A DNA stretch of 64,000 bases from Scortum barcoo (GCA_023238725.1 CM041546.1:16817492-16881491); one strand, 5' to 3'. Positions 14,601-29,600 are shown, counted from the first letter of the stretch. Numbers and translations: made by a program. Notes: generated by a model from the letters alone, not told the origin.

Positions 14601-17600
14601 GACGTTAGCTTAATTATCTAGCTAGCTACAGCCGATCAATGCCAGAGACAGTTGTCATTTCAGCTGAGCACCTGCTAAAAGCAAAAAGTCAGCGTTTGCA
14701 AAAGAGTTTCATATGCGAAATCCGTCACTATCATTATTAACTGTGTTTGTGAGGGTATTGTGTGTGTGTGGGGGGGGGGTTTAGTAACAATAACTAATAT
14801 CTAAGAAGGGCATTGGAACAGTCAATTATCAGCAGTTCAGATGAGATTTTAAAGTTAGATCACAATCATGAGAAGTCCTGGAGCAAAAAAATAAATAAAA
14901 TAAAGAGACGGCGAGACAATGAACGATTCCTGAGAATGCACTAATTACATGTGCAGACCGAAGAAACGAGATGATCCCTCTCGCAAACTCCACGCCGCAT
15001 TTATTTGTAGATCTCCAGTTGTATGTACTTAACACAGCCTGATGCTGGGGTCTTTGTGGAGCTATCAGGGAGATGCTGACACAGATGCCCCCCCTCTCCA
15101 ATGTGCAGCTTTCTAAGACAGATATACAAGCTACAACGATAAACACTATCATTACAGCTATATTGGACCACAAGGCTGTAATTATGACAAGTGAGGTCAA
15201 AGCGGGACATAATTAATGCCTATCAGGTGCCTTCTATGTTAATTCTGCTTCAAAGAGGAGAAATGGAACAAAGATTAAGTGGTGTAACGTTGAACTACTG
15301 CACTAGGAAGTGCCAGTGGTGTTAATGTAGACGTGTTTCTTATCAAATTCAAATTCCAGTTGCATTTTAAGTTTCTTAAAAAAAAAAAAAAAACGTTGGG
15401 ACATTTTTTTTTTTTGCCTTTGCATACATTTAAATGACATGCTATTGCGATTTGCTATTTCGTTGAGAATCATTAGTTTAAGATAATAAAAGTGCCTACT
15501 TTCAAATTGCAGCAGAGAGTTTCAACTTTAATATCAATCTCCCCTCTTAGTGTAATGACATTGCATCAAACTGATTCCAGTGATGCATGAACAAGACGTC
15601 TGACAGCTTTATAGTGATAACTTTGTCGAAGAGATTAAGGCTTTTAATGTGTTTTCCCACTTACATTAATTGTTTGCACTCCATTGCCTGTGATGTCTCT
15701 GCGCAAGCCCACCTCCCTCCTCTTTCTGTTATGCACGCCCATGCTGCGACTGAGGGTAGAACTGGTATAAACACTTTGATTTGAGTCCAAACCTTGGGGA
15801 ATAGCAAGAATTGGAAGGCTAGAAACAGATGGTAATGACTTTTTCCCTTAACATGCAAACTTTTTGATCAAGTTAATTGGACAACTTGAGCAAAGTTTGT
15901 GGCTAAGCACTTGCTCTCTAAATGCATTGTCATCAAGTATTCATAACTTATTATTTATTCAAGAGAGCCACCCTAATTGTAATGTTCAAGTGGCTTCATT
16001 TTTTTGATACCAAACAATTAAAGATGTTTATCATTTACTATATGTTTTTCTAGGCATTTTTATTTTGTTACAATTTATGGAATAAATTATATCCAGCTTG
16101 GTGTTAGCTTGGCTTATACTCTCCTTTGCAGGCAAATAAGCCCCACAGACAGTGTAACTGTGTCCACATGCCACCAGCACATGATGTATTTCTGTTGCAC
16201 CTCCATCTTCACCACCTTCACTTTCCTCAATGAAAAACAATTTCCCGAGGGAGTAAAGAGTGCCATTTTCTTCTTTCTGACTGTATCTCTTCACTTAGTG
16301 CCACACAAGCTACATTTATTTAAAAATAAAAAACCACAAAGGAAGGGGTCACCTTCACTAGAGAATCAATTACTGTGCTTCTGAGCTCAGTTTGTAAATT
16401 ATACATCTGGCTATTGGAGGCAATAAATTCTATTACAGCCCTTGCATAAATGGACGAACACGGTTTGAAATGCACAGTGGGACGTGCATGCCTATCTGGC
16501 AGGGAAATGGTAACAGGCACTAAATAAAGGAAATCATTTATGAGCTATTCTGTGTTAGTCATTGTCACTGCAGGCATCAGCTCAGTTGCTCTCCCTTGGA
16601 GGTTGGTGTCAATTGATGAAGGCAACGTCGTGGGCATGTTCCATTTCACTGCGGCATTCTGTTCCTAATCAAGCTTTTATACAGCCCAAATTATGAGCAG
16701 CCAGGCAGGATATTACAGGCCAGTAAAGAGAGTCAGCTACCTGACCATAAAATGAACCGACCTGTGCACCGGCTATATAGGTCAACGCACAGCAGCGTGG
16801 GGGAGACGGTGGGTTTGGTTAGATCAGCACAGCACGTGCGTTGACAAACGTTACATGATCACACTGTGTGCATTAGCATCACTACAGCAAACACTGGTCA
16901 CAGCTTTGCAATTTACAAGACATTTACTTCCATTACAGTTTTAAATTAGCTCAGGTCTCCATTCCCTAATCCATCAGTGAAGGAAAAACCTCAGCCTGCT
17001 TTCATATTTTAACGCTGCCTGTATCCGCACACTGAACTCCAATCTGCTGTCACCGCCTGTTAAATGCAACAGCGACTCATCAGCTCAGATCACTTTACTT
17101 CAATTAGACGCATGTGCTGAAACAAATTGAAAAAGCTGACCTCACCATTGCTTTTCATTTGATCTTTTGGGTCTGTGCAGGAGGAGCCATATGTCATGCT
17201 TAAGAAGTCTGACAAGGCGCTGGTTGGGAACGACCGTTTCGAAGGATTCTGCATCGACTTGCTCAAAGAGCTGGCCAACATCCTTGGCTTCACGTACGAG
17301 ATCCGTCTGGTGCCTGATGGGAAATACGGCTCTCAGGACGAGAAGGGCCAGTGGAACGGCATGATCAGGGAACTTATAGAACATGTAAGTTGTACCTCAC
17401 ACTGTCGGCCTCGCATTTGTCCTTAAAGGAACAGTTTGACATTTTGGGAAATATGCCTATTTGCTCTCTTGTCAGGCATTAGATGATAAGATCGATGCCA
17501 CTTTCATTTCTGCACGGTAAATATATGGCTGGAGCAAGCAGTTGGTTAGCTTAGCTTAACAGTTTCCAGGCAACAGGAGGAGACTCCACAATTTACTGCT

Positions 17601-20600
17601 CCCAACCAGGGAATAGCCCATGATATCCCCTTAAAATGGCAACATTTACACTTTGGTTTTTGTAGTGATTAAACAAATATCACGCATTAATACTTGAGCT
17701 TTAGACGGGCTGGTAGGTGATTTTTTTTTTACATTTGGTAGCTGGTTCCCCTGTTTTCTGTCTTTATAAGTAACCTACTGCTGGCTACAGCTAAATGTGT
17801 GTTGTACAGATATGAGTCTTGAATCTTTTTGTCCTACTGTCAGCAAAAAGCAAGCGTGCATGTCCCCAATTGTCAAACTCTTCCTACATCATCTGCTGCA
17901 TCTTTATAATTATGCAGCCCCATACACTGTAAAAGTGTTTCACACCGTCACACAAACTTACAAAAGCATGCCACTGAATGAATTTGAATTGCGGGCTGTG
18001 TCCTCTGTGTGGGCAGTGATATAGTTATGATTGAGTACAAGTCAGGAAGAGCCTGCAAAGCTGTCAGTTACATTTATGGCACAATTATGTCAAGGTTGCC
18101 TAAAAGTTACAAGTGTGTTGATGCCATTCGGTGAGGCAAACCACTTCCTTACGCTGGATGAACTAGAGGTCTGGGATTAGCTTGTGATACTGCGCATGTT
18201 TTAAGGGTGCACAAAAACACACCAGCAATCATCTTGCAGAGGCAATCGCAGCTGTCTGCCTCAGACTCAAAGCCTCGGCGGCCATGAAACAGCCTCGCAC
18301 CGAAGTGATGGTGGCAATTCTCTGCTGGCATTTCATAAGTGTCCCTGTCAGTGCTCTCTCTTTGTCCTCAGCCCCATCGGGTCAGCGCTGTACTCAGCTG
18401 AAAACTTGTAATAGCTTAAGTGGCATTTAGTGCAGGGAATCGTATGGCAGGAGTCAATGGCTTGGTGCTGAAAGGGCTGGGAAAGGTGGGCTCCCGCTGC
18501 AGCACTTTATTTCTCCATCCAAGCTTTTTGCTGGATCCATGTTAATAACAATAACCTTGAGGGGAACAAATGGATTACTAAAGGCAGAGAATGCTGGCAC
18601 GAAATGGAGATGCATGACTCCATCATTAAATAGCACATACGCTCTCTGTATTAGTCTGTTCTTTGGTTTAAAGGGAGAATGTGCAGGTGGCCAGAGAGAG
18701 TCTGTTCATTATGTTATAACCAAATGGAATTAAAAAAAAGGAAGACTTGTTCTGGTGACACTGGGATTTTATGTGTATTGGGGAGATGTAGCATCTGGTG
18801 ATTGAGACCTCAGGACTGAGCTTACTGTAAATATGAACATAAGCTGTTGAACACATATACATATATCCACACCAATGAGTATTATAGCTCTATTGCTTTG
18901 CTGTTTTGTAGAAGAGAAGGTATAAATTAGTAGATAAATGCAGGTAGAGATGCGTGAGAGAAGGGATTTTTAGAATATAGGTCTGTATTTTTAAATATTT
19001 TCTAGGTCTACTGCCTTTGTAAATAGCGGCAGGAGTGAAGATTAAAATCTGTACTGCTAGTTATTGCTTTTACGGCTCCTTATCGCATGACCAAGGACGC
19101 ATGAAGTCTTCTTTGTGGATTTTTAGTTGGTTCTATTTTGTGGTCTAGTGCTTTGCCTACCCCTTTCGGTATGGATAAGCTGATCGTGATTCAGCAGACC
19201 TGAAACATAAACTTTAAGGCGAGCTCAAGAGATCTGACCCTGGAATGATATGAGAGGTCAGTGTGGCTGCAGATTTCTGGAGAGTAAACCTCAAACTGCC
19301 ACATCTTTTTCACAGAGGTAATAAGTTTGGGCTGTATTTCTGGCCAACTCTAACAAGAACTGTCACCTGCACTGTAAAATGCTATGTTCATGCAAGTCTG
19401 TTATATACAAACTACTGTCCATGAAACATATTATACACATCAGTTGCATTCATTGGGTACACAGTATACAAAGAGACAGAGAGGGGAAAAGTAAATGGCT
19501 ACTGTCATAGTTGTTATCTGTTCAATTTATATTCATAACTACTTTCTTTTAACCTCTTAAAAACCCATTGCCTCGCATTGTAATACAGATGTGTAACAGT
19601 TTACTGGAGATCAGTGCCTTTACTTAAAAAAGGGTCACAGAGTTAGATAAGGTCTGAGGCAGAAAACAGGGGGAAACAGTTGGTTTTAGCTGATAAAATG
19701 TTGCCGAAACACAGGGCTCTTGCATTCATGCTATCAGCTCACACAGAGCACCCTCATAAATCACAGCTGCATTACAGAATTACACAAAACCGTTTGACTG
19801 ACAGCTTTTTTAAGAGAGCAAGACCTGAGTTTTGTTTTTTTTTTTTTTTAATCATTTGTAGGCTTTTATTCATCTCTGTGGTTCATCATATTTTTTCACA
19901 CGGAGAAGAAATAGAATAGGGTTCCAGGAGAGTGTATGCATGTGTTTGCCTTCAGTGTATATTTGGATAAATATGATTCTATTTACTCCCCATGTCATTC
20001 TGAATAAGAAACTGCAATGTCTGCAAAGTGCCAAGATGTAGCATTGTGTGACATACAGCCCTTTATTTTCCTCCGAGTAGGCACAAAGCTCACTGCAGTG
20101 CCAAAGGGCATTGTTTGGAAGGTGCTAAATGATGCAATAGGCCTTGTTAAACTTGATTTAGTCACAATAGATGATCACTTTAATCGTGCTGTGATGCAAA
20201 TGTTAATAGCGTGCTTAGCACATCATTTGTTTCTGTCATGGCAATTAATATTTGCTTCGACAGATAGAAGGTTGTAGCCAGCCCACATCCTCTATGCCTA
20301 CACAGATAGATGCTGCTTGATTTATTGTATTTAACTTAACACCCGTGTCATGTTTTTATGCTCGTCTTAGTTTCTCTTGGCATGTGACTACAAGTGCATG
20401 GACAAGTGTGATTTTGATTTTTATCCAAGACAGCAGGATGACCTGGTGGCAAGAGCAGCTGACCCGTAGCGGCAAGGGCAAAAGTTCAACTGCCTCAGCA
20501 GCAAACATGTCTGTCCAGCCTGTCAAAGCACCCTTGAGTAAATCACAGCTCCAGGCCACCACCCTCTGAACGCGCCGCTTATGCAGAGCAACAATTTCTT

Positions 20601-23600
20601 GATTGCATTGCATATGCGTCATCATCAGCCTTTGTATATTTTGATATGAGACTGCTTTAAATGCAGGATCGGGCATACCTATAAGGTTGTGCATGCTGTG
20701 CATTCATTCCTCACCCTGGGTTTTGTAACTGCGTGTACAACTGGCCAATCAGACATCTTTATATTCACTCAGCATTCCTGTAGAAAAAAAATTGCTGTCT
20801 GTTATCTATGGTAACCATTGCATACTTCAGCAAACTGTGCTTCTGCAACTGCAACACATTCCACTGAAGCAAGATTTGCTCTTGTATCTTCTGTAAATAT
20901 TCATAAAAAGGACAAAAGTAGCAATGCAACTTATATCAATGCTGTGATTGTATTTCTATATACAGACTGCGGAGCATAGTGTGTAAATTCGAGAGATAAA
21001 AAGGCTGTAAGCAGTATGCAATCACTGCATGATTGTAGCCAGACTACATGCACTGATGGCCCATGCTGTCTTGAATCATTCCACAAAAACAAAGAACAAG
21101 AAACACCTTACTGTAATAATGCGTAGTATATACTCTGTGTATCGTCAGTGGGTTGGATCGTGGTGCGGATCATGCTAGCTGTGACTTCGTGAATCCTCCA
21201 GGCTGCCATCAGGTGAGAAGGTCCGGAGGGAGAACAGCACTAAGCCCACCATCTGCAAACCCAGATAACACTGAGCCATGTGGCACGCAGCAGGGCACTA
21301 TCAGGTTATCTTGCTTGTGCCCAGTTTGTGTGCCTAAGCAGTGAGCAGAACAAGGACATGCGGCATGTATATTAGCCCACCGTAGGGATGTCTGGAATCG
21401 CACGCTGGTTGATCTTCCGGCTGAGTGGCAGGTTGGTTCAAAGCTGCAGTTGGCAGCAGAGAACAGAGGGAGCAGTATGTGATGTACGAATCTGAATAGT
21501 TTAAGAGAGACAGCCGATGCACTGCAGGACGTGCTGCTTTTCCCATCTTCCCAGCTCTTCAGAGGCCACCTTGTATTTAGCCACCATGGTGCTGACCACG
21601 GGAGTAGGTAATCCGCAGTGCCACGCTCAAAAGTGGGAATGTTTTTTTCCTCTGACCTTTGTTTACTGCTGTGTGGTTGTTATCACATGAATCTGAGTAA
21701 AGAACTGTTTAAACCATGGGACAAACTACATTCATGTTAAGAATGGCCTTAGGGTCAAAAAAAAAAAAGAAAAGAAAAAAGAATATTTTAAGGTGTTACA
21801 AAAAAAATAATATGCCATCGCTGAGCACATCCCTGATTTGGCTGGCAGGACATGGCTGCATCATTCAGATCTGTTTCTTCAGATTGTATTCAGGTTTTTA
21901 TGTTTCAGAAATGAGCAGATTCAGTTCCTGTAAGGTGAGGTCCAACGGTTTTGCATCAGTTTCCAGATCTAAGATCTAATTTTACTCTGTATGGTGAACT
22001 GTTGTATGAACAAGCTCCTGCTCCTCTCTCACTGCTCGGTATGTAGGAAGAAAGGAAAGCCTCTCTTTGTGAGTTGTGTCGTTTCTTGGAGGAAAGAGGT
22101 ATCCAAGCGTGAACCAAGCAGCTGGTTTCATTAACCTCCTGTCCAGCCACGGTGCAGGGGAGTTGTGGGGGCCGCCAATTTAAATGCTAACCTTCTGAAC
22201 ATGCAGTCATACGCACATAATAGGTGACTGCAACTTATCTGTCCGTGTCCATTTCATAATGCTATATGGAGTCATATGTCATTCCAGTGACACTAGATAA
22301 TGGCAATCTGATGTATTTGAACAATGTCTGTACTCTTTCCGAAAGGCATCATCAAAGAGGCAGGAAACATATTTCACACTCACAGCCTTTTTTTAAAGCA
22401 AAGTTTTGCAGAGAATGAAGTTATCTATTATTGCATGTCTCCACGTTTTAAATGAAAAAGAATCATTTTACACAGTTCCATTATAACCTCCTAATACATA
22501 CCATGGCTATATGTGAGGCTGTACTTAGGCTCATCTGTCTTTGAGCAAAAGTATTACATCAGCAGGCTAACAGCTCAAAATGACAGCGCTAACACACTAA
22601 AGTTAAGAGGGTATAACGCTTACCGTACTCACTGTCATATTTTAACGTTAGCCTGCCAGCATTTGATAATTGACACTAAACACAGAGAACAACTGAGGAT
22701 GAATGTCGTGTCATTTTGCAGGGATCTGGTCATAAACCAAAGTATTTGGACGAATGTCATCTGATGGTGGCGCCAAAGTCCATGGTGGTCTTTGAAAAGA
22801 CAGATATTATAATTTATCCTCTTGAAAGTTGTGGACCAGCAGGTGGACATTGCCACTTCTAGAGCCGCCTTTGTCGAGCTAGAATCAGAGACACTGTCCA
22901 TTTATTTTGTTTAATTTTTTCCCGTACAGAGAGCAGACTTGGCAGTGGCTCCTCTCACCATCACCTACATGCGTGAGAAGGTCATCGACTTCTCCAAGCC
23001 CTTCATGAGCATGGGCATTAGCATCCTGTATCGCAAGCCCAATGCCACCAACAACGGCTTCTTCTCCTTCTTGAACCCCATGACTCCTGACATCTGGGTT
23101 TACATCCTCTTGGCCTACCTGGGTGTTAGTTGTGTCCTTTTTGTCATTGCCAGGTAAGTCCACAAGTTGCATACTATTTTTCCCATCAGGCCTTTATACA
23201 TTTTACATGAGGCATTCCGATAGACATAGTAATTTACTCTGTTATCAGTGCAGGCGGAGATTTGAGTACACCAGCTAGTTTCTCATACTGATCAAGGCAG
23301 TTATGTCTGCATGGGCTCTTGACGGCCCAGCAGTGGGAGGAGGAATTGAGGGAAAAAAAAAAAAAACTTCAGTCGAGTTGCAAAGTCCCATTCAGTGGGC
23401 AATTTCTTGTTTCCTGTGTGATCAAGTTGGAATTGGCACTGCAGCTTTAAATGTTCGACCTCCAAAAAACAGATTAAAAAGAAGAAATACTTGATGAGGC
23501 ACAAAAAACAACAACAAAAAAAAACCTCCTGTAATTATCATATTTAGCAGTACAAAGAGAAAAACATACACACCTGATGTGAAATTTCATCAGAGGCTAT

Positions 23601-26600
23601 TTATAGTCAATGATCGTCATTTACATAGAAAAATGAAACTCCTGGCAGTAATAAGTCATAAATTTATTATGGATGGCGATTATCTGTTTGATTGGCTGAA
23701 AAGTATCTCACTTGTAAAATTTTTTTTTTGGTCATGAATATGATGAATATCCTGTTAGCATCATTGTCAGTATTTCCTGCTGCTTCTCATGCAAAGTGGT
23801 GCTCAAGGAAGTTCTAGAAAAGCGGGTGCTGAAAGGAGGCTTGAGAGCAAACAGCTGCACTCCTCATTCGTTGTCGTGAGACCAAACAAATTCTGGAGTG
23901 GCTTCACATAAGTACAAAATCATCTTAAATTGTTGCATCAGTTTTTTTTTTTTGGAGGCCGGCCGAGATAGCTGAAAAGCTGCATCCCTAAATGTGCATC
24001 ACGTGAGCATAAAACACACAGCGGCGAACAATAAGAGGGCTGCTTCAGCACAAGTGGGTAATTTTAAATGCCGGACAGCAGTGTCAAGTGTCAGTGTTAC
24101 CAACAATATTAGGCAGCACTTTGGCTTTCTAAAGCTCTGCTGCACCATAATAATTATGTTGCGAGGTACCTTATCTTTATTGTCCAAAGGCACATTTTAG
24201 TCAATAGTTAGATAAATGACATGTAAAATATACTGTGCTGCTTAAGTGCCTCTAAAAAAAAATGCTGCCTTTATTTTTGTACACCAGCCTATGTCTTAAA
24301 ACTAAAGATGATTTAAGAGGATGTAAGGAAAGGATATATTTTAGCTTTCTCATTAAGACCACAACTCAGTACATGGAAGAAAAAAAAAATAAACAAAAGA
24401 TTAAATGAGGTGAGTACAGGTTATTATTAGTTATATTATTAGTGCAATTTCTGTAATGTGTTGATGCAGAAAAGCATTTATGCTTCAATACCTGTGTAAT
24501 AATGGAGATTTCTCAGTCTATACTTCACACTTGGATGATTTCTACTGCTACTTTAACTGTTTTAACTGTTGTAATAAAGGTGAACAGCGTTATTAGGGTG
24601 TGAGAATAAATGTAAACTGCTAATGATCGGAAGATTAGAAGATGATTGCTTAAACATAAGATGACAGTACATGTTGCATCATAGGGCTGAACTAGGTGCC
24701 AGCTCAATATAATATTTTTGCTTTGTGTTGTGTTTGAACGCTAAGCTGTTTCCAGATCACCTCCTCAATGTGTAGGCTGCACTCTTGGCCGGCAGCTTAT
24801 GTTGTTGTTCAGCTGTTCAGAGTTGTATAGCGTTGTTCAGCAGGCAGTCTGAACTGAGCTTATGGCTCTATTTGCCAGCACAACCTTTTTAGAAATTAGC
24901 AGAGGACCTGGGGAATTGAATCAGCACAGTTCCATTGTCTGTGTCGAAAAACTGCACTCAGAATAGTGGAAAAAGACATTGCCTTTGTGTTCATTTGTGG
25001 CCTGTTTAAGTCCAGTTTTGTGTAGTCTGGTTGTGCGCAAAGTCTCTCCTGTTTTCCATGCCTCTTACTACCACATATTATTTGACCATGGCTTTCAATT
25101 TAACATTAAAGTAAAACTAAATAAGACTGAAGGAAATTAATTGAAATGGTACAGGGAGCCGCATTTGTACAACAGCTGCCCAAGGCCTCTCTGATGTCTG
25201 CAAATGTTATTAAGGGCACATGAGCTGGGAATGCTAAGAGAATCACTTTGAGATGAAAACACTGGCGAGTGTATTTGACTGCAGTCATTTTAATGCGCAT
25301 AGAACAAACATTAGATGCGCCAACATTGGACAGAAACAACCTCTTACCACACGACATGTCCATCAGTTCAGATGTCTGATTGCTTAACTCAGATGACAAA
25401 TACTAATGCTGATCGGAAAAGACTCCATTAAAGAGCCATTTCATGATTAACCATGAGTCGTGTTCCCTGTCTGATTAAAACAGACTGCTGACATATAGGG
25501 AAATATTTCTGCAGCATGTAATTGAAGAAGATTGAAGTGTATCCATCTCTTGAACAATATATATTTCAGTCAATTAAATCTTTTTAGATTATCCTCACTA
25601 CGGTCCTTTTGAACTCAGATTAGGCACTTAAGGATTCACCATTGTGGGTCCCAGTGTTGTGGACCATTTTAGTGACTTATCTGGTTTAGCACTCTCTGTT
25701 ACATCTCATCAAAGTAACAGATATACCACATTTCGAGGTGATGCTATCTGGAGTCTGAGGGATCCACTTCTATTCAGCTGAACACCAAGAATAAAGAGGC
25801 AAAAAGAGAAAATTCACATCATATGAAAAAAAATGTAAAAAGGGGAAAGTAAGTGACATTTAGCATGTTTTATCTCGGCATCTGCCTCTGAAAATGACTC
25901 GTGCAATAAAGGTGTGCAGCATTTTCAGCAGGTGTCAAACTAAATGGCAGAGATATTGAAAGATCCCTGTTTTATGGTTCCACGTGACTTTAAGAGGACT
26001 TTTTGCACCTCACATTCTCAAACATGACATTTTACACCCTCTGAAAAAGAATATTTCGTTGGTCACCTTTAGGTACAAAGCACAGAAGACAAAGTTGTGG
26101 GGACATCTGAAGGAAAGGCTAAACCAGGGCCAGTTGATATTAAAATGTTTTATGTGACATTTGATTATTTCATTGACAGTGTTTTAACATGTATAAAGCC
26201 AGTGAACCTACTGCATATAAACTGAAAACGTACAGGCAGATGGTCACATTGTTCTTTACATGTTATAACCGACACATCTTCACTTTATTAAAGCTGCCCT
26301 ACTCGATGTTTTCATGTGGATCAAAGGAGTTCGTAGGACTTGAAAGCTGTTTCATAGTGAACACATGAAAACTTTCACCCAACTCTGCACTTCCTCTTAG
26401 CTTTACAGAGTTTCAACTCATTGTTTTGGCTTTTATTATAACACATATTTAATATTTTGGTCTGACTGGTTAAGGTCTGACTGCCCTTATGGCAGACAAA
26501 CAGAGTTAGCGACTAACCGGTGAACATGGTGGAGCAAGTATCTGCTACGGAGATGAGAGTAGATGTGGACCAAAACAGAGGAAGGAGAGTGACTATTAGA

Positions 26601-29600
26601 TCGCCATAAATACGCCTCCAAATGAGTGCTGTCAAATCAAATCAAATTTATTTATTTAAAGCCCAAAATCACAAACATTGTTTGCCTCTGAGGGCTTTAC
26701 AATCTGTACAGTTGTGACACACCTCTGTCCTTAGACCCTTGAACCAGGTCAGGAAAAACTTCAAAAAACCCTTTATGAGGAAAAAGAAGAAACCTGAGGA
26801 AGAGCCACAGATGAGGGATCCCTCTCCCTGGGACGGACAGACGTGCAATAGATGCCACATGTACACCAATCATATATGGAGTTAAACATGGGTCGTAATG
26901 AAACTGTAGATAAACTGAGTTCATGGGTTTAGTCCATGTGTGAAGGTATCACAGGTAATGGAAATGAGTCTGTGAGTCAGGTGCATCTCTAGATGTCCTC
27001 ATATGGAGCTCTGGGCCACTCGACCTTCTCTCCACAACACAGACACAGATCATGTCCCCACCAGGCCAGTGAACCTCAGACAGATGGACCACAACCAGAA
27101 TCAGTGAGGAACCTGCAAGACTGGAGAGAACAGGGAGGACCGGGGCTCCGGCAGTAACATGCACTTTACAGGACATCAAGTGTATTCACTTTAACTACTT
27201 TAACCTAGTCTATTGGCTCCATTTTGCAGTATTACCATATCTGTTTGCACTTTCTGTGATTTTGCAATGTCTTTGTTTTATTGCCATGTCTTAATTTAGT
27301 TGTAATCATTATGCTTATTTTGTTGTATTTTTCTTATTTTGTTGTTTGCACCAAAGGTTTGAGAGAAACGTACTTTCAATCTTCTGCATGTCCTGCACAT
27401 GCAGCATAATTGACAATAATGCACAGAAATAAGAGTAGAGGAAGGATTATGGATTAGGATTAAGGATATGTAAATAATCCACTGTAATAAATAATCCACA
27501 GCATCACAAGGTTTGTTCTGCTACCCCCAAGTGGCCAAAAAAATCAGTTAATGCTGCTTTAAGTATTGCTTGGCAGAGCTGCTGTTCGGATGCAGTCATC
27601 AAAAGTTTTGTTACTCCAAATGCAGGACTGTCTGTCTAATAGCTATAACTCCCAGAATAGCTCTCAAGCTAATGAAATTCTGTTTTTGATATTGTTCTTG
27701 AGGAGGGAGTGGCATTCGAGAAGAATGAAAAAAAAAAGATATCGCTCATGCATTTTCTCAGATCTCAAAACGGATAAACGTTTAAACGTGGCTTTCCAAC
27801 TTCCTGTCTCGTTCCCAGGTTCAGCCCGTATGAGTGGTACGACGCCCATCCTTGTAACCCTGGATCAGATGTGGTGGAAAACAACTTCACTCTCCTCAAC
27901 AGCTTCTGGTTCGGAGTCGGTTCCTTAATGCAACAAGGTACGACGCCACACTCATCCTCTTCCCTGTCAAAAACAATACTATCAAACCACCCCCCCCCCC
28001 CTTTTCCTGTGCACTGCTAGCTCCCACTTTCTGCCTCTTTAACTGACAAGCTCCATGATTTCCATTCTGTGACTGTTTCATAAGACATTTACCTGTCAAG
28101 AACAACCGCAGAGCTCAGTCTTACATGACAAAGAAAGGCTGTTGTCACCTACCTGCTGTTTAAAAAGGGAAGAGTAGGTGCCAGGCACTTGTCAGAGATT
28201 GTCAGCTGAGGATGGAAAACATTGCTGCATTTATTTCCCCATAACGCAGTCTCTGGCCCCACTCAAGAGCTTTCTGAGTGTTAGGACGAAAAGGGTAAGT
28301 TGAGGAACATGTCTGACAAATGCCAGCTGTCAGCCATGCAAGAACTGGCTGGTGTGATGTTTTTCAGCGCTGGGCGACTTGCACTGAGAGTGACCCGCCG
28401 TAGAGGATCCATATGGCTCATGTCTGTCTGTCCAACAAGTAGCCTACCAATTAAATGTCACTGTGATCTTGTGTGATGCTAATGTAGGATTCTCAACCGA
28501 GTCAGAATAAAAGACGCACTCCCTTCTTTCAGCACAAGAACCCAACATGTGTTACAGCCCCCCCCTCCATCCCCCAACTGCAAATTTAAATCTACCTTTT
28601 GACTGAAAAACCAAAGGGATACAAATAGGTTTTCACTTGTTAGATGTCCCTTACAGGGATAGGTAAGCAAATGAAGGCCCAGAAATAACATAATGAAGTC
28701 AGCTGTGGAGGAAAAAGACCCAAGTAATAAAATGTTTAACCTCAGTGTAACAAGACAAATCAAGGAGGCTTAGTGGGACTCGGCAGTGGATCTTTGCCCG
28801 TAAGGATAGCAAACACATTCAGCAATTCATTAAGCACAGAGGCTCGGCAGCACTCTTGTGAAACTGCATAGCAGCTCTGCCAATTTGCCGGTGCAGGCGG
28901 AGGGTTACGAGTGTAGCACCAGCGGGCCGGGAGGGAGAGGAGAGTGAGAATCAAAACAAAAATGAGCTAGTTAGTAGCCCATATTATTAAACTAAACATG
29001 GGAGAATACCCCATTATAATTCTTATCTTGGCTCACAGTGTCAATCCCTGGGCTCCAGTGTTTCTCATATTTACAGTGTACACATTACTGAGGCTGCTGC
29101 TCAGTGTTTTTTATTCATTGTTCCCCAAACAGATTTTTCACATTTGGATATTAATATTTACATCCAGTTTACGTGTGTCCTCAAACAGGTTTTTTCTGTG
29201 TTATGAATCTGAACATATAATCCATGTTTTTTTTATGTTACATCACTGTTGCTGATTTTTTAAAATGAGTATTATCAAAAATTGACAATGATCTTGACAA
29301 TGTTCTTGAATGTTTGTTCGATTTGCCTGAGTTTAAAATAGACAGGCTGATTCTGGCTCTCTGTGACACTCATTTGCGCCACAGTACCTTGTAGCACATG
29401 CTGCATGGCGGTATCTGCAGCGAGGTGTATTTTCTCTGTGTCACATAAACAGACATCCCCTGCTTGTCTGCCAAACACTGTGACAGCAGCTGAGACGGAA
29501 GCCATTTCCTTGACATGTTTAAAATGCAAATGGACGTGTTTGAGGAGATCCAAAAAAAAAAAAATCTACCAGCTTGTCTGTGGGAGGGAGGTGTCATAGA

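Larger units (their letters stand above)
23154..27818 (+). other. grik3: grik3 intron, 4665 bp
   Basis: The 5' two thirds is unique AT-rich sequence with A/T homopolymers (23350-23366, 23941-23954). The 3' third holds the nested repeat at 26288-27562. No extra exon is seen. Confidence 0.8.

Noticed and set aside
17220..17245. Loss of the glutamate-capping tyrosine (ALVGND for LYGND)
   Set aside because: Counting from the APLT Pro shows the capping Tyr is the one in DGKYG, which is intact. The Val is a different position.
26669..27179. Minus-strand frames of 66-76 codons in the nested repeat
   Set aside because: They lie wholly in a dispersed non-coding repeat.
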